Assembly: GCA_934725525.1 (NCBI GenBank)
Contig: CAKVCG010000005.1
Span: 1 to 27,628 of the forward strand
Length of the DNA stretch: 27,628 bases
Origin: an uncultured Brachyspira sp.
GTDB lineage: Bacteria; Spirochaetota; Brachyspiria; Brachyspirales; Brachyspiraceae
Reading direction: 5' to 3'
In this document: piece by piece, positions 1 to 5,877 of the stretch
How positions within the stretch are numbered: position 1 is the stretch's first letter
Layout: every line of letters starts with the position of its first letter
The notes under the pieces: generated by a model
What the model saw: only the letters and a program-made list of their open reading frames with translations
Database searches by the model: none
Told to the model about the DNA's origin: nothing
Made by a program: the position numbers and the translations under genes

Positions 1-64
1 TTTAAAATTTCTTTTTTAGTTTTATTTAATCAATTTTTAAATTCAATCAAATAAATATTTTCAA

Positions 65-91
65 ATTATACAATATTAAAAAATAAGTCAA
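65..91 (-). promoter_or_regulatory. Leftward promoter-like site, variant of the shared promoter
   Basis: Read on the minus strand this is TTGACT, a 15-base spacer and TATAAT. The spacer is nearly that of the sites at 136-164 and 24033-24061 but two bases shorter, so it is probably a weaker or decayed copy. It would fire towards the left edge. No start codon is seen between it and base 1, so its target lies outside the window. Confidence 0.4.
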
Positions 92-135
92 CTATTTATT
101 TTCTAAATATTGATTAATTAAATTAATTGAAAGAT

Positions 136-164
136 ATTATACAATATTTAAAAAATAATGTCAA
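136..164 (-). promoter_or_regulatory. Consensus sigma-70 promoter firing leftwards
   Basis: On the minus strand: perfect -35 TTGACA, 17-base spacer, perfect -10 TATAAT, with an A/T-tract region upstream of the -35 that could act as an UP element. The spacer closely matches that of the promoter at 24033-24061. It sits about 70 bases behind the weaker copy at 65-91, so a gene left of the window appears to have tandem promoters. Confidence 0.7.
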
Positions 165-221
165 CGATTAAAATAAAAAAAATTTATTGCCATTGCGAGC
201 GAAACGAAGCAATCTACAAAT

Positions 222-247
222 CAACGGAATACTTAAGTCTTCCGTTG
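222..247. repeat. 26-base near-perfect palindrome
   Basis: CAACGGAA (222-229) pairs with TTCCGTTG (240-247), and the centre ACTTAAGT (231-238) is itself palindromic. The only mismatch is T230 against C239. In RNA it would form one long hairpin. It lacks a clear T-run on either side, so it does not look like a standard terminator. Confidence 0.75.
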
Positions 248-267
248 TAAAGTGAAGTTGCAAGTTA

Positions 268-380
268 GATAACAATGGGCAGTCGCTCTGCGTCCCTTTG
301 GGAAGCCCATTGTGTTAACAACTCAAAGATAAGCGCACAAGCGGTTAGCTCTGCGCCCTTTAGGGAAACCCATTGTTATC
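268..380. repeat. 113-base unit with 12-base inverted termini and two internal direct repeats
   Basis: GATAACAATGGG (268-279) is the exact inverse complement of CCCATTGTTATC (369-380). Inside are two tandemly related units starting GCTCTGCG (285-319 and 348-380). Each has a small CCCTTTGGG or CCCTTTAGGG hairpin followed by a CCCATTGT-type arm. The first terminus can also pair with AGCCCATTG at 304-312, so two alternative folds exist. No target-site duplication is apparent at the ends. Confidence 0.7.
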
Positions 381-531
381 AGAAAAAGGACTATTCTAAA
401 TTTAGATTAATTCGCTTGCGCTAGTAATGACAATGCATTTTGCGAACGACTGAAAGGAAGCAAAGTCTTCTTGTTTTTTATAATATTAATTATAAAATAT
501 ATTTATAAACTATAATTTTACGGGATTTATA

Positions 532-1365
532 ATGATACTTGACGGAAGAGAATTGTCTAAAGAAATAAAAGAAAATATAAAATCGAAAGTCGCCTTGCTC
601 GAAAAAAAACCGAGAATAGACTTTTTATATTTTGAAGACGATAAATCAACGGAAGTATATTTTAACAGAGCGAAAAAATCTGCGGAAAGCATGGGAATGA
701 TTGGCAAACTTCATAACCTTTCGGCAAACGCAAGCGAAAAAGATTTTTTAACTTTAATAGAATATCTAAACGAAGAAAAAGAAACAAACGGAATAATGAT
801 TCAAATGCCTCTTCCAAATCGTATAGACAAAAAGAAAGTTTACGAAACGATTTCGGCGGATAAGGATGTGGACGCGATATCGAATATAAATCTTGGAAGA
901 ATATTTCTTGGAGAAGATAAATTGATTCCCTGCACGGTAAAAAGCGCGATTGCCTTGATTGAAAAAACTAAAATAAAAATTGAAGGAGCTAACGCCGTAG
1001 TAGTAGGAAGAAGCGACATTGTGGGAAAACCTTTGGCTCATTTGCTTCTTCAAAAATCGGCAACCGTTACAATAGCCCATTCAAAAACTAAAAATTTGAA
1101 AGAGATTTGCAAACAAGCGGATATTTTATGCGTATCGATTGGAAAAGCGGAATTTATAACGGAAGAATATATTAAAGAAGGAGCTATCGTTATCGATATA
1201 GGAATAAATGTTTTGGCGGACGGCTCTATAAAAGGCGATGTGAAATTTGACGAGGCTTCAAAATTAGCCTCTTTCATATCTCCCGTTCCAAACGGGGTGG
1301 GAAACGTTACGGTTTCGATGCTTTTGGATAATTTGCTTTATCTTTATAATATTCAAAATAAATAG
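532..1365 (+). CDS. folD: FolD-type methylenetetrahydrofolate dehydrogenase/cyclohydrolase, divergent active site
   Basis: FolD interconverts 5,10-methylene-, 5,10-methenyl- and 10-formyl-tetrahydrofolate with NADP in cytoplasmic one-carbon metabolism. The 277 residues match the usual length. Family signatures seen: GIMIQMPLP, DKDVDA, the nucleotide-binding run VVVGRSDIVGKPLAHLL, ATVTIAHSKT, EGAIVIDIGIN, and PVPNGVGNVTVSMLLDN near the C-terminus. Several usually invariant positions differ. Aligned without gaps from Tyr43, the catalytic lysine four residues after that tyrosine (Lys54 in E. coli, Lys56 in human) is Ala47, with Lys48 and Lys49 next to it. PCTP is PCTV, and the usual GVGPMT is GVGNVT. 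The N-terminal strand is also unusual (IDFLYFEDD in place of the common VGDDPAS-type segment). The family is clear. Whether both activities survive is not. The ATG follows a weak CGGGA ribosome-binding sequence. Confidence 0.88.
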   Translation: MILDGRELSKEIKENIKSKVALLEKKPRIDFLYFEDDKSTEVYFNRAKKSAESMGMIGKLHNLSANASEKDFLTLIEYLNEEKETNGIMIQMPLPNRIDKKKVYETISADKDVDAISNINLGRIFLGEDKLIPCTVKSAIALIEKTKIKIEGANAVVVGRSDIVGKPLAHLLLQKSATVTIAHSKTKNLKEICKQADILCVSIGKAEFITEEYIKEGAIVIDIGINVLADGSIKGDVKFDEASKLASFISPVPNGVGNVTVSMLLDNLLYLYNIQNK

Positions 1366-1389
1366 TTTTATATTTTTACATTTAGAGCG

Positions 1390-1418
1390 TTAAAATAGTT
1401 ATAAATTAATGCTATAAT
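1390..1418 (+). promoter_or_regulatory. Probable promoter of the metallopeptidase gene
   Basis: TTAAAA, 17-base spacer, TATAAT, ending 33 bases before the ATG at 1452. An AAGGAG ribosome-binding site lies just ahead of the start. The -10 is a consensus match and the -35 is weak. Confidence 0.45.
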
Positions 1419-1451
1419 GCATATTATATAAAATTAAGGAGAGTAAAAATT

Positions 1452-2159
1452 ATGGGAGGATATTTAGAATATTATTTCGGATATATATGGATTTTACTTC
1501 CGGGTTTAATACTCGGATTTTGGGCGCAGGCTAAAGTCAAAGGAACTTATGCGAAATACAGTAGAGTTCAAAATAGAAGAGGAATAACGGGAGAGCAAAC
1601 GGCAAAACATATATTAAACGCTTACGGTATTGATATTCCAGTCGAAAGAATAAACGGAAATTTAACCGACCATTACGACCCGAGAGCTAAAGTGTTGAGA
1701 TTATCCACGGGAGTTTATAACGGAACGGATGTGGCGGCTTTGGGAATAGCGGCTCATGAAGTCGGGCATGCGATACAACATGACAGAGGATATACGCCTT
1801 TAACTTTGAGAAACGGTTTTTATCCTTTATGCGCGCTCGGAGACCAATTCGGACCTTTCTTGGTTTTAATCGGAATAATGATTGGAGGAGCGGGCAGTTT
1901 TTCGCAAACGATTATGATGATTGGAATAATACTTTTTGCATTTGCGGTTTTCTTTTCGCTTATAACTTTGCCAGTCGAATTTGACGCTTCAAACAGAGCG
2001 ATAAAGATTTTGGATAAAGGCGGATTTTTGGACGCCGAAGAGCTTGACGGAGCGAAAAAAGTATTGAAAGCGGCGGCTTTAACGTATGTGGCGGCTGCGG
2101 TAACTTCGGTTTTATCTCTCGTCCGATTAATATTGCTTGCAAACAGAAGAAGAGATTAA
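1452..2159 (+). CDS. Membrane zinc metallopeptidase, YugP-like (Zn_peptidase_2 family)
   Basis: The core motif is HEVGHAIQH at about residue 100: HExxH zinc ligands with the extra histidine typical of the YugP family. It is followed by RGYTPL, and a conserved PVEFDAS segment lies near residue 175. Hydrophobic segments lie near residues 8-25, 137-155, 160-180 and 210-230, so it is an integral inner-membrane protein with the active site next to the membrane. At 235 residues it is of family size. It starts with ATG after AAGGAGAG. It is transcribed with folD but has its own promoter-like sequence and no functional link is evident. The substrate is unknown; family members are annotated as neutral zinc peptidases without a defined role. 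Confidence 0.85.
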   Translation: MGGYLEYYFGYIWILLPGLILGFWAQAKVKGTYAKYSRVQNRRGITGEQTAKHILNAYGIDIPVERINGNLTDHYDPRAKVLRLSTGVYNGTDVAALGIAAHEVGHAIQHDRGYTPLTLRNGFYPLCALGDQFGPFLVLIGIMIGGAGSFSQTIMMIGIILFAFAVFFSLITLPVEFDASNRAIKILDKGGFLDAEELDGAKKVLKAAALTYVAAAVTSVLSLVRLILLANRRRD

Positions 2160-2180
2160 AAAATTAAGATTAAAAAATAT

Positions 2181-2212
2181 AAAGAGGTTAATTTTTATTA
2201 GCCTCTTTTTTA
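2181..2212. terminator. Bidirectional terminator between convergent genes
   Basis: A 12-base stem (AAAGAGGTTAAT / ATTAGCCTCTTT, one G-U wobble) has a 4-base loop. It is followed by T-rich sequence on the plus strand and, read leftwards, by TATTTTTTAA. It sits between the metallopeptidase gene and the end of the large minus-strand operon, so it can serve both. Confidence 0.8.
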
Positions 2213-2221
2213 ATTTATTCT

Positions 2222-3868
2222 TTATAATGCTATTTTTATTTCGTTAAACCGTTTAATTATATATTCTTTAAATTCCTTTTTTGAAATTTTATTTTCTTTT
2301 AATGCCGAAATATGATAGGGCGAAATCATATTTGCAAAATTCTCGTCAATTTCATTATCTATATTTTTTATAAAAGATTCTAATTTTTTTGTAAATTCTT
2401 TTTCGTTTATAGTTTCTTCAATATAATTATTTGCGATTATATTTTTTTTATCATTACAATTAGAATTTATATTATTAAAAATTTTAATGTTTTCAATTTT
2501 CGCCGATTCTTTAGTCAAATTAAAAATTTCAGTTTCTTTTATAATTTCGTTTGCCAGAGTTTCAAAATGCGCTTTATAACTTATAAGCGAAGCGGACGAT
2601 TTTCTTAAAATATTATCGTAGCATTCTATATTTTGATTATCGTTCAATCTTTTATATTTCAAAGTTTCAAATGTTTTTAATTTGCTTTGGCTTAAAAAAT
2701 CTAAAGCTACGGCGTTTGAATATTTTGAATGGCTTTTATCGTTCAAATGACAGAAATCGCAACCCGCAAGAATTATATATTTAGGATTAAGAAAATTTGC
2801 AATTCTCAAAGCGGGCATTATAACGCTTCCTTCCATTGGAAAATAAATATTATTTGCATTATCGCTTGTATAAATAATTTTCTCAAAACTTTCGTTATGC
2901 GAAAAATAAAATATTTGATTTTTATCAATATTCGTAATCGGGAAAGGATAAGTCGTATGAGTGGTAAATATTGGAATATCGGTTTTTATGGAATCTATTA
3001 TATGAATCGAAGAATAAAATCCTCCGTCAGTGGAAACTATCGCGTCCGCTTTTATATCGTTTTTTATTAAAGTATTGAAAGCATGCGACAAAACTAAAAT
3101 AAAATGAGTTTTTGAAAGCTCTTTTATTTTTTCAATATAATTGTCTATCGAACCTCCAGCGGATATTAAAAGCAGAGGAATTTTTTTGCTTAAAATATTT
3201 TTATAAGTTTTAATCGAATAGCCTTTGTTTAATTTCAAATTATAAATTATATTTCTTGCCCAAATCGGAGCAAAATAATAATTAGAAGTGAGCGACATTA
3301 ATTTTTCTTTTATATTATTTATCAAAACCGCGTGAATATTGTCGTAATAATTTTTATTTTCCGCGTTTATATTGGAAGCCCTTATATGCCTTATATAAAT
3401 TATTTTTTTAATATCTTCTTCGGCTATATAAAAATTGAAAAAAGAAATTATATCTTCGATTTTTTCGTCTAATAATATAATTATTCTTTTTAAATTTTTG
3501 GATTCTATATTTTCAAAAACGAGCTTTGCTATTTCAATATCTTTTTCTATTATTATCGCCTCGCTTTCTTCGTTTAAGGATAAAAAATAATCTATATGAT
3601 AAAAAGAAGCGATAGACAAAAATATTCCAATGCGACTCGAACTTTCTTTTATATTTTGATTTATTAATCTTTTCGCCTCTTCGATTGGAGCGTAAGCGGA
3701 AGTTAAAAGCTTATCGTTGTAAATAACGGTTATCAGATTATCTTTATTTAATTTTATTTTATATAAATCGCTTTTTATTTGAAAATTTTTAAGTTTTTGC
3801 GAGGCTCTTAAATTGTATTTATTTTTATTTAATTCTTCTATATTTTTAATATAATTATAATTATTCAC
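2222..3868 (-). CDS. Maf-like motility-associated glycosyltransferase (DUF115/MptE-like)
   Basis: The 548-residue protein has the DUF115 hallmark in its middle: LLLISAGGSIDNYIEKI, then a stretch ending KADAIVSTDGG, and further on YIILAGCDFCHL. Proteins with this core, called Maf or 6-hydroxymethylpterin pyrophosphokinase-MptE-like, transfer nonulosonic or other sugars to flagellins in several motile bacteria. A cytoplasmic role in glycosylating the periplasmic flagellar filament is the likely job here (inference). The flanks are Lys/Asn/Ile-rich and less conserved. The frame starts with GTG at 3868, directly after a run of eight A and without a recognisable Shine-Dalgarno sequence, and a stop lies just upstream in frame, so the true start is uncertain. 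It is last in the operon, 20 bases after the lipoprotein gene. Confidence 0.75.
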   Translation of the reverse strand: MNNYNYIKNIEELNKNKYNLRASQKLKNFQIKSDLYKIKLNKDNLITVIYNDKLLTSAYAPIEEAKRLINQNIKESSSRIGIFLSIASFYHIDYFLSLNEESEAIIIEKDIEIAKLVFENIESKNLKRIIILLDEKIEDIISFFNFYIAEEDIKKIIYIRHIRASNINAENKNYYDNIHAVLINNIKEKLMSLTSNYYFAPIWARNIIYNLKLNKGYSIKTYKNILSKKIPLLLISAGGSIDNYIEKIKELSKTHFILVLSHAFNTLIKNDIKADAIVSTDGGFYSSIHIIDSIKTDIPIFTTHTTYPFPITNIDKNQIFYFSHNESFEKIIYTSDNANNIYFPMEGSVIMPALRIANFLNPKYIILAGCDFCHLNDKSHSKYSNAVALDFLSQSKLKTFETLKYKRLNDNQNIECYDNILRKSSASLISYKAHFETLANEIIKETEIFNLTKESAKIENIKIFNNINSNCNDKKNIIANNYIEETINEKEFTKKLESFIKNIDNEIDENFANMISPYHISALKENKISKKEFKEYIIKRFNEIKIAL

Positions 3869-3888
3869 TTTTTTTTATTCACGCTACG

Positions 3889-4272
3889 TTATAATCCCCC
3901 TTTTTTGGTAATATTTACAGGAGGATGCTCCTCGTTTCCTTGAGCCGTGAACGTTCCTTGAGTATCGCTGCTGAAATTTAATTTCGATTTATCCGGCAAA
4001 GTATAACTTGTCTCGCTATTTCTTGTTATATCCGATGAAGGAAATGTTTTACCGCTGCTTGCATCTTCAAACGAACCGTCATGCTTTATCTTAATAACAA
4101 GGGTGTCTGTTTCATCATACCAACTGCCAGCATAATGAGATAATGTTATTTCGCTGTTTTCATTAGACGGCTCTCCGTTCCCTGTTTTATCTTCATTTTT
4201 ACAACCTACGAAAAGTAGAGCGACTAAAGATAAAAATATTAATAATGTTTTTAAATTTTTTATAGTTTTCAT
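3889..4272 (-). CDS. Small lipoprotein, paralogue of the one at 23257-23667
   Basis: 127 residues with a lysine-containing start, a hydrophobic segment and a lipobox ending LLFVGC, giving lipidation at Cys24 and export to the envelope. The mature part is short and beta-rich in appearance. It shares with the second lipoprotein the pattern LSxYAGxWY, DGSF, PSS..TR.S.TSYT, SDTQG and a terminal ITKK. This suggests a small barrel or lipocalin-like fold, but I do not recognise a named family. CGGAG precedes the ATG. It lies 40 bases after lpxD and 20 bases before the Maf-like gene on the same strand, so it appears co-transcribed with envelope genes. Its C-terminus carries four extra residues (GGL and one more variation) beyond the paralogue's ITKK end. 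Confidence 0.8.
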   Translation of the reverse strand: MKTIKNLKTLLIFLSLVALLFVGCKNEDKTGNGEPSNENSEITLSHYAGSWYDETDTLVIKIKHDGSFEDASSGKTFPSSDITRNSETSYTLPDKSKLNFSSDTQGTFTAQGNEEHPPVNITKKGGL

Positions 4273-4312
4273 TTTAATCTCCGTAATGTTTTATTAAAAA
4301 TATTTATATAAA

Positions 4313-5353
4313 TTATTTCACTCTTCTTATTTTAGTTTCAAATTTTTCTTCAACCAATTTTATAAGTTCGGGAAGTTTTTGCTCGGCTATCATTTTTAAT
4401 TTTTCTCTGTTAATATCTTGAGCGGGGCTTCCGAGCATAATAGAATTAGATTCGATTTTAACTTTCGACATAACTCCGCTTTGTCCTCCCAAAGTTACTC
4501 TGTCTCCCAAAACCACATGGTCCGCCAAACCTACTTGTCCCGCCAATACGCAATGATGCCCAACTTTACTGCTTCCCGCTATTCCGACTTGCGAAACTAT
4601 TATAGAATGCTCTCCAATATCGCAATTATGAGCAATTTGAACGAGATTGTCTATCTTAACGCCTTCTCTGATTATAGTCGAACCTAAAGTGGCTCTGTCG
4701 ATGCAAACATTAGCGCCGATTTCTACATCGTTTTCTATTATAACATTTCCCCTTTGAGGAATTTTCATCTGTTTTCCACCAACTTCAAAAAATCCAAATC
4801 CATCGTTTCCTATAACCGTTGAAGAGCCTATGATTACTCTGTCTTTAATAACGCATCTATCATGAATTGAAACATTTGAATGAATCATTGAATTTTCCCC
4901 AACGCGAACATTATCTCCCAAAAATACTCCGCTTTCTATAACCGTTCCTTTTTTGATAACGCAATTTTTTCCTATGCGAACATAATCGCCTATATAAACT
5001 TCTTTGTCTATATTTGAATTTTCTTCTATAATAGCGGTTTCTTTAATCGTTCCCATATTATATTTTTTATCTTCGAACATAAAATATAATAATTTAATGA
5101 AAGCTTCTTTTGGATTTTGACAAATTATAACGGTTTTATTTTTGAAATCTTTTATATTTTCCGCCGCTTCTTCTCGCATTATAATAGCGTTCGCTTTGCT
5201 GTCAAACGCGGGTTCTATATATTTATTATTATCCACGCAAATAATAGAATTTTCAATAATATCGTTTATAGGAGAGAGAGCGGATATATCTAAATTTTCA
5301 TCCCCTATTATTTTTTTGCCGTTCAAAAAATTAAATATATCTTTTACTTTCAT
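4313..5353 (-). CDS. lpxD: UDP-3-O-acylglucosamine N-acyltransferase LpxD
   Basis: LpxD adds the N-linked acyl chain in lipid A synthesis, using acyl-ACP, in the cytoplasm. After an N-terminal uridine-binding domain (about 1-100) come many hexapeptide repeats of the left-handed beta-helix type ([IV]G-x4 pattern, about 105-320). [15 protein letters not shown] and [10 protein letters not shown] are family signatures; the histidine of AHNC is the catalytic base. The chosen start is the ATG at 5353, directly after GGGAG, giving 346 residues. A TTG four codons further upstream extends the frame but overlaps the ribosome-binding site. The order bamA-skp-lpxD is the conserved Gram-negative order, although fabZ and lpxA do not follow here. 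Its presence implies that the organism makes lipid A, which excludes Treponema- or Borrelia-like spirochaetes. Confidence 0.93.
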   Translation of the reverse strand: MKVKDIFNFLNGKKIIGDENLDISALSPINDIIENSIICVDNNKYIEPAFDSKANAIIMREEAAENIKDFKNKTVIICQNPKEAFIKLLYFMFEDKKYNMGTIKETAIIEENSNIDKEVYIGDYVRIGKNCVIKKGTVIESGVFLGDNVRVGENSMIHSNVSIHDRCVIKDRVIIGSSTVIGNDGFGFFEVGGKQMKIPQRGNVIIENDVEIGANVCIDRATLGSTIIREGVKIDNLVQIAHNCDIGEHSIIVSQVGIAGSSKVGHHCVLAGQVGLADHVVLGDRVTLGGQSGVMSKVKIESNSIMLGSPAQDINREKLKMIAEQKLPELIKLVEEKFETKIRRVK

Positions 5354-5386
5354 TTCATCTCCCAAAATATTTTTACTTTAATATGC

Positions 5387-5809
5387 TTATCTTTTTAAAG
5401 AAGCTTTAACATCCTCTATAACCGGCTCTGTAATATCAAAAGTTCTGTCCGCGTATAATATGGAATTTTCTGTTCTTTCCAAAATGAGAGTATAACCTTC
5501 TTTTCTAACAATACTCATCAAAGAATTTGACACCTGTCTTCTAACTTGTCCCTTCAAAGAAGTGTCTCTCGAATTTACAATCGAACTCTCGGAATTATCC
5601 TCTTCGGAATTTTGGCTGTTAATTTCTTCTTCTTTTCGTCTAAGCATATCCAAAAGTTCTTGGTCGCTTGTCACATCTTTTATCACTCTTTGCAAATCTA
5701 TATAACCTACTTTTGTGAGTCTATAAGATTGAGTAAATAATCTCGGGCTTATTATAGATACAAACAAAATAGCGGTAAATATTAAACCGAAAATGCAATA
5801 CTTTTTCAT
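5387..5809 (-). CDS. skp: Skp/OmpH-family periplasmic chaperone, short form
   Basis: 140 residues with an N-terminal signal or anchor (about 5-25) followed by the OmpH start pattern KVGYIDLQRVI. The typical C-terminal beta-strand part is present: EGYTLILERTENSILYADRTFDIT. Skp trimers hold unfolded outer-membrane proteins between helical arms in the periplasm on the way to BamA. Here the segment that forms the arms is short, about 60 residues between the two conserved ends, and is interrupted by a Ser/Asn/Asp-rich stretch; family members are usually near 160-170 residues. An AAGGAG site precedes the ATG. It lies 68 bases after bamA and 33 bases before lpxD, the standard order. Confidence 0.8.
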   Translation of the reverse strand: MKKYCIFGLIFTAILFVSIISPRLFTQSYRLTKVGYIDLQRVIKDVTSDQELLDMLRRKEEEINSQNSEEDNSESSIVNSRDTSLKGQVRRQVSNSLMSIVRKEGYTLILERTENSILYADRTFDITEPVIEDVKASLKR

Positions 5810-5877
5810 TTTTTCTCCTTGTTTTTATTTGTTTTTTATAACATTATATAATATAATTTATTTTTTTAACAGATTAA

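Larger units (their letters stand above)
191..470. repeat. Structured intergenic repeat region
   Basis: This stretch is richer in G+C than its surroundings and not coding in any frame I can follow. It opens with CATTGCGAGCGAAACGAAGC, a motif type common in dispersed bacterial intergenic repeats. It ends with a related degenerate version (TTTGCGAACGA..GGAAGCAAAG, 438-467). Between them lie a 26-base near-palindrome (222-247) and a 113-base unit with 12-base inverted termini (268-380). A shortened relative lies at 15185-15244, so the element is dispersed. It carries no transposase and is best seen as a non-autonomous or RNA-structured repeat. Confidence 0.6.
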
